The notes below the pieces were generated by a model. The model ran no database searches and was not told the DNA's origin. It saw nothing but the letters and a program-made list of their open reading frames with translations. The position numbers and the translations under genes are program-made. A DNA stretch of 64,000 nucleotides, taken from positions 10,413,508-10,477,507 of the forward strand of contig CM049313.1 in NCBI GenBank assembly GCA_026874595.1, read 5' to 3'. This DNA is from Sipunculus nudus (taxonomy: Eukaryota > Annelida > Sipuncula > Golfingiida > Sipunculidae). This document shows, in pieces, positions 1-11,044 of the stretch; the first letter of the stretch is position 1, and each line of letters starts with the position of its first letter.

Positions 1-2356
1 ACCCATATTTATAGCACCATGTCTTGAATGTTTACATCAAGTCATTGGTTAACAGTGTTCCAGGCTGTTACATAACACCTTCACTCCTTGCCTACTGCTT
101 CTGTGAGTGTCTGGGTCAGGCTGGGTCAGGCAGTAATTACCAGAGAGCCTTTCTCCTCTCTCTCTCTTTCCCTTCCTCTCTTTCTAGCTCTCTTTTTCTC
201 TCTCTCTCTCTCTCTCAACCCTATGCCTCCCTTCCTCCCTCCACCCCATTCTGTTGACAGGTACTATAAACCTAATTTATTAGATATATATGTTGATGCA
301 ATTAAAAAATGTGAATCAACTGAAATATTCACATATATATGTTATACTCTAAATGTATAGTTACATTTTCAAACCTGGAAAAAAATGATGTTATAAAAAA
401 GGGAATTTATGTAAAAATTGTTCATAATTTCCTGGCTCAGAAGAATGGGAATTAAAATTATTTGCTTTGTTTCTCTAGCTTTCTTGCCTGTTTTAAATAT
501 TTAATAATTATGAATAAACTTTTTTTTCCTGTAAGCTCTGATTAATTAAATTTCATATCCTGTACATATATGCAAGGGTATTGTAACTCCCACCATCCCC
601 TTCCCCCACCCCACTAAGTCCTTGCTCCTTCGCACTGTCAACAATAGTGCTATTGCTATAGCATAAAATTTAATAATTTGAAGAAAATATATACAGAGAG
701 ACAGAGGCGTTGTAACTCCCATCGTAACCCCCCCCCCCCATCAAGTCCTTCCGCCTGTGGAGTGGGGATTTTATAGCAACTGTATACATATCATAAAATA
801 GAAAAAAAAGTTTAATTAAAGTTTAAATTAAAAAAATTGGATCTCATTAGACAAATGTGTAAAATGTTGAACTGTCAACAGCCTGTCAAAAAGGTATCCA
901 ATGAAAACGCAAGGTCAGATCTTAAAATATTATTTGCAACAATTTCTTCAATCATATCAACCAACCATAGCCTAGATTACCTCTTTCTCTCAGACTTTAT
1001 TTACATTTCATAATATTTTAGATTTTAACCGTCCAGGTGTTTAAGTACTGTTGAATACTCCGTCCCTCTCACTCTATCTCCTTTTCTCTCTACATCCAAC
1101 CCTCCTTGCTGCCCACACTGTTTCCTTCTCCGAACCCCATCCCATTGTCAGCCTCAGTAAACGAGAACAAGTTGAATCAGATATATTCATATTTTTATAT
1201 ATTGTATAACTGTTTGTTACCTATGTACGTGCCAGAAATTATGTCAATATTGTGTAATATGTAGACGTGGTGGGCATCAATATAATGTACCTTGTCAAGA
1301 CCTAAGAGATATCATGTCATACAGTCACAATTCATAAATCCACTCTTCAGCATAGTTAATAATAACATTATATATGTCAAATTGAAATCTTGCGGACTTC
1401 CATACACTATAGATCCTTCAACAAATAGCCTTATCATCATTCTACCACTGCTTAGTGTTCTGTCATTGCATTCATATTTGCTCAAATATATTGCTATTTT
1501 CAACAGCTCCCAAATAAATAAAAAATAAACCACTATATTTACTCCATATTAATCCATCAGTCAGGTAATTTCATACATGATTTACTCACATATGACATTA
1601 TATTCCTTTATAATAGCCTAATAGGTCCATGATATTCATAAGGTTTGTCGACTAAATATAGTATCACAATGGTGATACATTAATAGTTCAATCATGATCA
1701 GCTGAGCGCCGTGACCCATAGGTCCCTTGTTTGTCAGCTCAGCTTACTGAATGTCATCTTGTCATTAACAGGCAACAAATTGTATCCAAAAGACTAAGAA
1801 AAGTTCAAACCTCATAAAATTTACATAAGGCTTGATTTCTCAAAAAGATTGGATTGTCTTGAAACTTGATATCCTTTGACTATTGGTTAATATTAACTGT
1901 TGCATAAATTTAATAGTGCTATCTACAGTATCTTTATTTTGCACATTTTACTCTTGTTTCTGAGAGTGACAGATTACAACCATTACCAGTAAAACAACCA
2001 AGGATGAACATATGATATTTATTGCCTCTGCCAGGAGAGTATGCATTCATCCCTGTTCGTGTGTTTGTTTTGTTTTGTTTGTTCACAATATACCTCATGC
2101 AGTCATGAATGGGATGTCTTGAAATGTCCATGGAATTTCGGGAATCGCCCAGTGAAGAATTAATTAGATTTTGGTGTGGATCTGGAAGATGAATAGGATT
2201 CAGGAACATCAAGGAATATTCACAAATGTAAAGTCACTCATGCACAAACGAACCTTGGAATATGGGCCAAATAAGTGAACATGGCAGAAGCTTGCATTTC
2301 TTATAGAATGCAGATTTCTGGTTTACCTTGAAATCTCTTCTGCATTTGTTATACAG
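1..2356. other. AT-rich DNA left of the first recognised exon
   Basis: No exon with good splice sites and a conserved product was found here. It is probably an intron of, or upstream of, the WDR93-like gene. It holds a CT-rich tract (about 150-220), a pair of related C-rich segments about 128 bp apart (near 580-620 and 708-750; GTAACTCCCA, C-run, AAGTCCTT), and one copy of a dispersed repeat terminus at 1699-1731. Confidence 0.6.
150..220. repeat. CT-rich microsatellite
   Basis: An almost pure pyrimidine stretch with (CT)n runs interrupted by CCCTTCC. Low-complexity DNA; the open frame through it is not coding. Confidence 0.85.
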
Positions 2357-2488
2357 ATCTGGAACACAAGCCCGACATGGTGTGGCCATTATCAGCCCCT
2401 GTGTCCTGTACCTCGGTCACTCCCTGCACATCACTGATCGCCATCGCTCTCACCAATGGTAACGTAGTAATATGGGACAAACATCTAG
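2357..2488 (+). CDS. WDR93-like exon a (first one recognised)
   Basis: Acceptor ATACAG at 2351-2356 and donor GTAAGT at 2489. The frame begins with two bases of a split codon and encodes LEHKPDMVWPLSAPVSC and then the blade IAIALTNGNVVIWDKHL. It ends in phase 1. Confidence 0.72.
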
Positions 2489-5400
2489 GTAAGTTTATGA
2501 GATTCCTCAATTAGACTTTAACTGAAGACTGGTTCTTTGAGATGTCCTTATGGTCATACTAAAGCATGATTTTGGTGGATATTAACCAAAATGCACAAAA
2601 ATCATGAATTTTTTAAATGTGAAATTTAAAGTAATGATTAAAAAAATTGTAAATCATGAAATACAGAATTATTCATACTATTTGATTTTTAGACTGAAAT
2701 ATATTCTACTGTTTTGGTATCTAACTAATTGTTTAATAACTGAATATACTCAACCATGGTGTTTTGTACAGCCAAGTTAATTTTAACTTGCAATGATTTA
2801 AAGACAACAGATACAAAATCTCGATTTCATAGTGAGAATGACCTAAGCCTTAAAAAAGGGGGCATTCATATGTAACAAAGTAAAGGAACCATTACTTACA
2901 ATAGTAGTTTTAGGTCTGAAGTAAATTTTTGATAACCGTAAATCCTGTTTTTACGGCCGCATCTCTATTACTGGTCGCCCTAACACAGTTATGTATGTGT
3001 TACTTTTTAGGAATAGCTAGGAGAGTCATTCACATCACCCGCCAGACTCGTCTGACCCAGTTGGAGTTCCTGGATCCCATCATATGTCCACAAGAAGACG
3101 AGGAGAGTCTGCCGTACCGTACAAGCTCTGCCTCGTACCTGAGGGTGTGTGGGGGTGATGGTAACATGTGGCTCGTTAACACGGGGCGTGGAGATAAGTC
3201 AGCCCCCATGACTGCTGTACCCAGGTAAACAGTTATAAAGATGATTATCAAATCATATAGAGGTCATAAACGTGTGGGTTATAATCTAATATTACCGACA
3301 ATGTCAGTCACATCTAATTTTACACTTTGCCTTCCTGTATGGTCTTTCAGGCCTGTTCATTCTGGTAGCTTTTCATTAACTTTTAAACTCTAAGTTACAA
3401 ACATTTCACTTGTGTTGCAATACTGTTGTTGCCTGTTTAGTTTGTGATGGTTTTAATTTTGCAATATCCGCAAATGTAACATAATCGCGAATATAAAACC
3501 ATTAGGAATATGATGCTCCATCAACTAGTATAAACAAGAGGGGATGATAACAAACAGATTACTACTTATATCAATGGAAACAACCTATAGCCACAACCTT
3601 ATCTGTGCATGGTATGCAAACTGGCCAGTGCATACAAGCATTAATCATTGTAAAACCTGCTGTGATCACACAAGATATATCGATTGTGACACTGATCAAA
3701 GTGAATGACTGAACCAGAAATGAGTTAGGTATTGAAGGATTCATTCTAAATTTAAAATCAATACAAATACTGCCGTACTTAGATTTTATAAGTTCTTTTG
3801 CAATCATGAAATTGAAACCCTTGTGAAATGTTAAAAATGAAGAAAATTACAAAATTTTAGCCTGGCAAGTAATAAGTCAACCACAGTATCTGAAACACTT
3901 TTACTCATCTTCACTTCTAATTATAATAACAATGCATTTTTGTCTTGAGAGTCTCCTCACCAGACTGCTTATTTTAATTTTTGGGTAACATGATTTTTAT
4001 TAGTTCTACATTTGGTAATTATGTCAAATTGCTCATGCTGTTATATCAACCGAAGTACACATTCCCATTTGTTATTTGATATTGTCATCTGGACATTTTC
4101 TGGTTTTTAATCTGCCATAAGAATAAGTAAGTGTTTCACAAACATCCATTGTAATAGGCTTAACCAGTGGTCAGTTATTTGCCTGTGTTTCAGATTATTC
4201 TGTCATCTTAATTTATAGAATTTGTGATCTTCTTATTATAGACTGGACAGTGAGGAAGAAATGTACACCAAGATCCTGACAGTTCCAGGAATTCCACAGC
4301 TGGTAAGTTCATAACTCATTTTTAGCACAACTGAGCTGTAACAATGGTCCTTTGTCTATCAGCTGTCTGTCTGTCTGTCCACACTTTGAAACTGTTGGAT
4401 CTACAAATCCAAAATACAACATACAGTTAGATGTTCCTAATTTCTGCCAACTGAAAACAACTTCATTCCTTTAAGAAATTAAGGAAAAACCCCACCTACA
4501 CTTCCAAGACTGCCTTATATCAAAACTCTGTTTGTTGCTTTGAGAATACCATGTTATAGCATTATGGGGGGAAATTCCCTTTAAATTCAGTGTTAATTTT
4601 AATTATTTAAAAGTTATTTAATACATTTGTATGCATTATTTTACATTATATGAGCCAAATTAAGGATAAATAAGGATTCAACTTGGAAACCTGAATCTTA
4701 TATTTTAAATGTATGATGAAAAATAGGACATAATGCAAACATGTATTCATTATGTTCCCGTCTCCTGAAAATAGGAAATACAGTAATCAGATAATGTTTT
4801 CCTATCTCTCTGTCCATCTTTGACCATTTGATAATTCTGAATCATTGTATATTTTCAACTCATTTTATATATAAAAAATTAATGATTCATTTTTTAAATA
4901 AAAAAAAAATGATGTGATAAAATATTTGGATCTAATACAAACATGTATTCATTATTCACCTGTCTCAGCATGTACAGTCAATTAAGTTGCCCAAGGGGCA
5001 TCACATGTATTGGACACTATGAGAAAGGGATTATACATGAAGGACAGACTTATGAATAATATTGCCAAATAGCTGTATTATTAGTTTTTACAAACCAAAA
5101 AAAAAAAAAACTAAAAAAAAAAAGTTTAAACTTTTCTGTACAGTATGCCAAGATATGATATATTTATGTCATAGGCAAATTCAGCTGAGTGCCATGACCC
5201 ATGGGTCCCTTGTTATTATGTGCTGTAGATGGTGACGTGCAGGAAGAACGGTAAGGTATACATCCAGGACATAATGCGGTCCTCCATCTTGTGTGAGGTC
5301 ACACTGCCGAACGGGTACTCACTAGCCACCCCATGGGACCCTGTGATAGCCATTGGCGGAAATGGAGAAATGCTTTATATCAGAGGTAACGTACTACAGA

Positions 5401-8400
5401 AATGCTTTATATCAGAGGTAATGTACTACAGAAATACTTCATATCAGAGGTAATGTACTACAGAAATACTTTATTTCAGAGATAATGTACAACAGAAATA
5501 CTTTATATCAAAGGTAATGTACTACAGAAATACTTTATATCAGAGGTATTGTACTACAGAAATACTTTATATCAGTGGCAATGTACTACAGAAATACATT
5601 ATATCAGAGGTAACATACTACAATAATGCTTCATATTAGAGGTAATGTACTACAGAAATACTTTATATCAGAGGTAATGTACTACATAGAGAAAGAAATT
5701 TGCCCAGGTTTGATTTCATGTAACAAATATTTTGACAAAGTTCCAAGCAGCAAAAAATAAATTTTCAAGGAATCCATCAAAATAAAACCTGCAAAAACTA
5801 GGAATTTATTCATAATTTAGAATGTTAGAAAATTGATATTTAAAAGTAAAGTTTTGGAATTTCATACATTCATTCATTGGTCTCTTTACATACTGACTAA
5901 AATGTCTGCTGAATCAGAAAGTTTTCATTCATGAGATATTATTTTCTTTCCTAAATATTTTCTGATTCCATTCAAATTTGGGTCAGTGATTGCTATCATG
6001 CATACCTTGATAAAGATTGGTTTTGGACTGTCTGTCTGAAAATTCACCAGCCCCAAAACAAACAAAAAATTTCCCTTTTGTTCCCAATTCACAACAAAAA
6101 TTATGACGTGGAGACATCTTCAGGGGACAATGAAAACTAAAACACAGGCACTGTGACATCTGGAGGCATCTATAGAGGAAATAAAAATTTAAAAATATTG
6201 AGAACTAAAATGAGACGGCAAGCTTGAAGATTGCAGGAAGCTAAAATAACAAGAGGCAGGGGACATAAATTCTACGAATTTGCATGTTGAAATTTGTATT
6301 CATTATGGGGAACTTGGCAGTGATCGGCACTCTCCTGCTGGCAACCATGGTTCAATCGCTGACATTGCTGTGAGAGTAGATTGTCATGCCCCATCCACAG
6401 TCGGTGGTTTCCCCGGGTCCTCCTGTTTCCTCTACACCTACAGACCACCAAATACCACCGTCTGAGCCATGGAGAGTGCTTTGCATTAGTTACAACTAGT
6501 TGCATAAACCATGTAACAATAAATAATATATAGTAATTAACTTTTAACAATATATAAAACATTGATGGATTTATCATTGTTTGTTGACAGGAGAGAAATC
6601 CCCATCAGGAGGAGACACTGAAGCAGCAGAACCTGGCGATGATACAGAGGCTGTTCTTGATGCTGAAACTGCTGAGACCAGTCCCAGCCTGCAGCTGTTT
6701 GCTTTCCAGCTTCGCTCCTTCCCGACCCTTGACCGTTACAGACAAGTTGAGCCTCAGCAGGAGCCATTTATGGTGCACACAACAGTGGAAACTAGAGTTA
6801 ACTCTCTGATGAAGGAAAGGTACCAGCATTACATTTACATATCAGCTTCTAACATGGAATCATTAAAAAATTTGATGATATTTAATATTAAAAATGTCAG
6901 CGATGTACTGATATAATGCCCCTGGCATTGTCTGTGACCAGGGGCAGATTTATTGTGCAACATCCTGCCCTGCATTATATTAATCTTTGGACTAATTAAC
7001 CTTAGGTGGTCAAGGGACTGGGTGTCCAGCACATGTCAGTCAATGGAGGCCCTGACAAAATTAGCCAATCACAGGCAGCTAGTGACTCTTCCAGTTTTAC
7101 CCTGCTTGGGGTAAAACTTTCTCTATTTCCAGTGAGGTAGTTCAACTGAACACATGCTGGGGTCAGCCCCAAGTGCTCGCCCCCAGCAGCCAGTTGGGTT
7201 TTAAGGCTTGAGCCTGGGGCCTCTGCTATTTTATGCCGCCCCCTGCTGAGTTCAGATCAAGCCAAGTTTATCAGGAGGTGCAGCTGATTGTTCATTAAGC
7301 CAAAGTGAGCCAATTTTGTGCAGCTCTGTTTGGCTTGAGAAAAAAAAAATACAAAAAGATAAAATTTTACCATTAAAAATCCCTGAAACAAGTGCTCAAG
7401 TTTTGTTAATATTTGTTTCTTGTCGCAGAAAGGAAATGATGTAATTGTTTAGGTATGAAGATAATGGCTTATGAAACCACCAGGATAAACAATACTCAAT
7501 ATTTAATCACAAACTAGTTAAATGTAAAATGGATGCAATATGTCACACGTAATATAAATAACTTGTTTAAATGAAATAATTTGTAACATAAAACAGATAT
7601 TTTGTAACATTGTCAAATGAATAGGCTTTCAGGTCAGTTTAAGCCAGCTGACATTTTGCAAGCAAACTACAGTTGGTAGACTATATATATAGACTAGTAT
7701 GTTCATGTGTTATAAATACTGATTATTTCAGAATCAGTCAGCAGGCTCTAAGACAGACCAGAATGCAGGAACGCTGGGAACAGCTGAAGAATGACCTCGA
7801 GATGATACAGAATCTACGAAATGCGCAGAAACCTCCTCCACTCGGCAAAAAAGTCTTTGTAAGTTGACATCTAATGCTAGTTCTTATAGAGTATAGATAA
7901 GTCTACTGATTGTTTGTTTTTAACCATGTAGCCTTAATGTTTTAACCATATAGTGGCTCAGATAACAAATATATGGTTTTCCTGGATGAGTATAGTGATA
8001 TTAATATAGATAATATATACATTGTGTACCTAAATGCCTCAGTGAAACCTGTACAACTTGGACAGTATTCAGTTAGGATGCAATAAATTTAAGAAACATT
8101 ACTAGCATAGGACTTGTAATTGCAATGGGACAGGCTTGCACAACTAGCCAGGGGATGGGTTTCTGTGGGCTGAGTTGACATGGGACCTAGTCTACTGGCA
8201 TAGTTTCTGATACATGGTGCTATGATAGAGCATCGAATTCTTACAATCTGTCAGATCATATGAAAAAATGAACCCCCCTTAGGACACACTTGGCATCAAT
8301 CCTGACTGTTCAAGACCAAAAACAGGCATTTCTGTGGTGTGGCCACAGAGGAGTTGTGTGACAGAGGTTGAGTGCCACCACCATCAGTTTAAATATAGAT

Positions 8401-11044
8401 AAGGAAGCTAGGACCTGGTGATAGAGCACACCTATATTTATCTGACACAGATTCATAAAAGAACAATATTCATAAATTAGCAGGAGGAACTGAATATTTT
8501 TATCAACATTCACATCCCAAATAACAGATACTGATACTGAATGTTTTCGGTATCCTACTGTATCAGTAATTTGATGATTTGGGAGTCATCCAAAATCATC
8601 TTAAACTTTGCAGATCACATCCCCTTGCAACCAAACTCTCCACAGATAGATTTGCACCTGGACACTCTCTTTGGAGTAATTTTGTTTTGCAACCCTGTGC
8701 CATTATCAAACCCTGACAGGTTAATTTCTTGATGTCTTGATCGCTCATGGGGGCTCTCATTTTTGGTACCCACTAAAACCCAGATGTGACTTATACATGT
8801 CAAGAAATGCAGGTTTCACTTTGTGTAAACCAGGATAATACAATGATGATGTAGATTTATTTAGGTAATTTTTAGTCAGTTATATAGTTCCATATCAGAG
8901 TTAATGTCATATAAATAGATATCCTCGTACTGTAAAATATGAATTGTTTTGGCATGCACATTTGATCTTTTTTTTTTTAATTTCAAAAATGAAACATGAA
9001 AATTAACATGAATGTGAAATAAATGAGCAAAAGTTGTCTGTTCCACAGATTTTGTGAGATCACTTTAAAATATAAGTTTTTGTTCTTTTGTCAATGTTCT
9101 TTCCACATATTGTACTGTCTTAGGTCTATTTCTATTATAAGTGCTTAATTGTATGCAGATATAACTGTGAGAGTATAATCACTAAATTTTGATGGGCACC
9201 TTAGGTTGAATTGACTGCAGCTAATGCGTTTCAGTTTCCTGAACACATTGATCTCATATATGAAAGGTGGAACCAACACTTGGGAAATTAATTTAAAATT
9301 CAAACCTGCAGAAATATGAACATGTGCAATTTATGATATTAAAATGCCATTTAAATCTTGTTTTACAGTACTGTATGTTCACTAATTCCCCTGCCATAAT
9401 GTATGTTGCAAAGAATGAATGTGTTAACAAGACTTCCAGGTAGCACAAGCAGATGTATAAATGAGAAAATATAAATGATAAGAACAGTAAAGTGTTATAC
9501 CTAACACATTTCTGTTCACATTGTCTGACAACATTCTTCCTTCAATTTTTTTTTTTAATTTGTTTTGTTGGAGGTTACCACCACCACCATTTTTTTAATG
9601 CTAGCTTAACTAAATGTGTGTACATCTGCAGAATTCCATTCCATTTTCGGACTGTGTCAGAGCAGTAGCACATGTTTCCTCTCATTTTATGTCCTGGTAT
9701 TAACCAGGCCTGGTGACTACTGCACCTAAGGGTCCTGGATGTGTAATCAGCCCCATTGCTAGGACATACCACTGAGGAACCCCCAAAATGTGCACTCGTT
9801 TGTGAGTGAAACATGGCCATGGGACACAGCCTTCATTAACTCTGCAGAGTGCTCACCCTGGGTGGGGGCCAACTGTGATAAATCTCACCGCCTCCGATGA
9901 GATTCAAACTCACGATTTCCCAGTCCTGTGCTCTTTCCTGAGCCACAGAAGCTGGTTTCTTCCATCCATGTTTATTTTTTGTTCATAACCTGCCAATAAA
10001 TTTTGTTTTAAATAGTGTAAATTAATAATGAACACATTGCCCGATACAGCTGTACATGTTAATCTACAAGTTCTTTCATCTGTATACATTAAATTACCTT
10101 TCTGTATAACCAACTTTTATCATTTAAATAAACACTATCATGCTGTAATACTGACCCATTTAAAACTTGATTCTTCTGTTTTAATGATCCTAAAATTTCT
10201 TAATCATTTTAAAATAATTTTCTTTAAAAATATTTTTAAATCACTTCCATTGGTGATTTGTTTCACTATTGTCACTGACATATTCTTGTAAACATTGTAC
10301 CACAAAACAGCACAGATTGGACATTTAGGGATTTCAAGCATGAGATTTCACTTTTGATAGACAGAATACCGAATTGTAAATTATACAGGAATAAAATAAA
10401 TATTAGCAGTCTAACTATTTATATTATTCAGATGTCTTGCTGCAAAGTATTCCTATTGTTTTCAGATTAGTGAAAAGTATTGAGATATCTGAGAAATAGG
10501 GAGTTAAACTGTTGAGCTTATTTGGTATGTAGTAATATAGGTGATGTAATGTAGAGACATAGACAGTCATAGACAGATTAAACACCAGATCTTGTGTAGA
10601 TCTCTAATTATAAATATAAACTGTTCAGGGTTGCCACATCACTTCCTATCATCCAGGGGCTAGTCCATGATTTGGGAAAAAAAAGGGGGGGGGGGAGGGG
10701 GGTCCCAACCTAGGAGGATTAATGGCAAACCTAAAAAATAGGTCCCCCAGGTCCAGAAAGGGGGAGGGGGGGGTTGGGGGGGGGGGTCCAGGCCCAGAAA
10801 AAAATTGGTCTGAAACCCTTTAAAACAGGTTTTGTTGGCTGAAAAGGATCTACCCACTTCTGTCAGCATATACTGCCAGCATATACATTTTGAAACAGTT
10901 TTCAACCATCAATCAATAAAGGAGTTAATATCCAGAAAAATGTGGCAACTACTGAATACAATGTAAATATGTAAATATATATATACCTGTAGAACTAACC
11001 TATCTACTTCCTTTCAGCCACTCCAAGAGGAGATACAAATATGA
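2357..11044 (+). CDS. WD-repeat (beta-propeller) protein, WDR93-like, last seven coding exons
   Basis: Seven exons can be joined in one frame, each bounded by AG and GT and with matching phases: 2357-2488, 3011-3224, 4242-4302, 5229-5385, 6591-6819, 7732-7858 and 11018-11044. They encode 314 residues ending in a TGA stop. The first exon encodes a propeller-blade pattern (IAIALTNGNVVIWDKHLG), and the fourth another (MVTCRKNGKVYIQD, then a WDPVIAIGGNGEMLYIRG blade). An acidic, Ser/Thr-rich linker follows, then a charged helical stretch rich in Gln, Arg and Glu. The protein starts before the first exon seen, so the N-terminal half is missing. The WDR93 name is an inference from domain order and from linkage to RBM8A; another single-copy WD protein is possible. 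I am sure of the gene model, less sure of the name. Confidence 0.72.
3011..3224 (+). CDS. WDR93-like exon b
   Basis: Preceded by TACTTTTTAG and followed by GTAAAC. The split Gly codon joins exon a to GIARRVIHITRQTR. The exon also carries CGGDGNMWLVNTG, a degenerate blade. It ends in phase 2. The open frame extends upstream into the intron, but the acceptor and phase match set the true start. Confidence 0.72.
4242..4302 (+). CDS. WDR93-like exon c
   Basis: A 61-nt exon between TTATTATAG and GTAAGT, encoding LDSEEEMYTKILTVPGIPQL. It completes the split Arg codon of exon b and ends in phase 0. It is too short to find by ORF length alone; the phases and consensus splice sites support it. Confidence 0.68.
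5182..5214 (+). repeat. Dispersed terminus CAGCTGAGYGCCRTGACCCA
   Basis: One of at least five copies: 1699-1731 (+), 5182-5214 (+), 15093-15126 (-), 34847-34880 (+, worn) and 52962-52995 (-). The full word runs on into a GGGTCCCTTGTT-like end. Copy 52962-52995 is the left end of a longer element, so the solo copies are probably element ends. Confidence 0.75.
5229..5385 (+). CDS. WDR93-like exon d, whose 3' end is the first unit of a minisatellite
   Basis: The exon follows GCTGTAG and encodes two consecutive beta-strand-rich blades, MVTCRKNGKVYIQDIM and WDPVIAIGGNGEMLYIR. Its last 19 nt (5367-5385) plus the donor GTAACG form the first unit of a 32-bp tandem array that continues ten units into the intron, so near-copies of the donor recur every 32 bp. 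The donor at 5386 keeps the frame with exon e through a split Gly codon. Confidence 0.72.
5367..5686 (+). repeat. 32-bp minisatellite, ten units, seeded on an exon end and splice donor
   Basis: Units start at 5367, 5399, 5431, 5463, 5495, 5527, 5559, 5591, 5623 and 5655, an exact 32-bp period with point differences only. Each unit consists of GAAATRCTTTATATCAGAG, then GTAATGTACTACA. The first unit is the 3' end of WDR93-like exon d plus its donor; the rest are intronic. Confidence 0.97.
6591..6819 (+). CDS. WDR93-like exon e
   Basis: Acceptor TTGTTGACAG, donor GTACCA. It encodes an acidic, low-complexity stretch (GEKSPSGGDTEAAEPGDD), then SLQLFAFQLRSFPTLDRYR and ETRVNSLMKER. The linker between the propeller and the C-terminal helix lies here. 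Ends in phase 2. Confidence 0.72.
6915..7345. repeat. GC-richer block with several perfect short hairpins
   Basis: Intronic stretch containing TGCCCCTGG (6917-6925) paired with CCAGGGGCA (6938-6946), and GTTTTACCC (7094-7102) paired with GGGTAAAAC (7109-7117), plus a weaker CTGGGGT/CCCCAAG pair near 7160. Composition differs from the AT-rich flanks. Probably a mobile element fragment of unknown family. Confidence 0.5.
7732..7858 (+). CDS. WDR93-like exon f, coiled-coil tail
   Basis: Acceptor GATTATTTCAG, donor GTAAGT. It encodes ISQQALRQTRMQERWEQLK and then NDLEMIQNLRNAQKPPPLGKK, a strongly helical and charged segment. Ends in phase 0. Confidence 0.72.
9566..9953 (-). mobile_element. tRNA-derived SINE, copy 1 (with head)
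   Basis: On the - strand the head at 9953 reads into an A-box-like TGGCTCAGGAAAGAGC (9945-9930) and a B-box-like GTTTGAATCTC (9909-9899), as in tRNA-derived pol III promoters. The body, about 300 bp, matches a second copy at 22155-22425, sharing segments such as TACATCTGCAGAATTC, TCTCAT-TTTGTCCTGG and ACTGAGGAACCC. It lies in the last intron of the WDR93-like gene, antisense to it. Confidence 0.78.
10675..10800. repeat. Interrupted poly-G tracts
   Basis: Two G-rich blocks (about 10684-10704 and 10760-10790) separated by a spacer containing CCTAGGAGG and a related CCCCCAGG. They could form G-quadruplexes in the sense transcript of the WDR93-like intron. No gene. Confidence 0.8.
11018..11044 (+). 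CDS. WDR93-like exon g with stop codon
   Basis: After the pyrimidine-rich acceptor CTTCCTTTCAG the frame reads PLQEEIQI and stops at TGA 11042-11044. A donor-like GTGAGT at 11093 suggests a possible intron in the 3' UTR. The exon is very short, so it is the least certain of the seven. Confidence 0.55.
   Translation, partial: PLQEEIQI

Noticed and set aside
88-360. 90-codon open frame with a possible exon after TTGACAG at 254-260 (YYKPNLLDIYVDAIKKC...)
   Set aside because: It runs through the CT-rich tract, the right part has no good donor, and it shows no similarity to propeller blades.
3030-3251. 73-codon - strand frame
   Set aside because: Shadow of WDR93-like exon b on the other strand.
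9575-9820. 81-codon - strand frame
   Set aside because: It lies inside the SINE copy; its content is the SINE body, not a gene.
10675-10800. Proline-rich coding frame on the - strand
   Set aside because: It is only the translation of poly-C complementing the G tracts.
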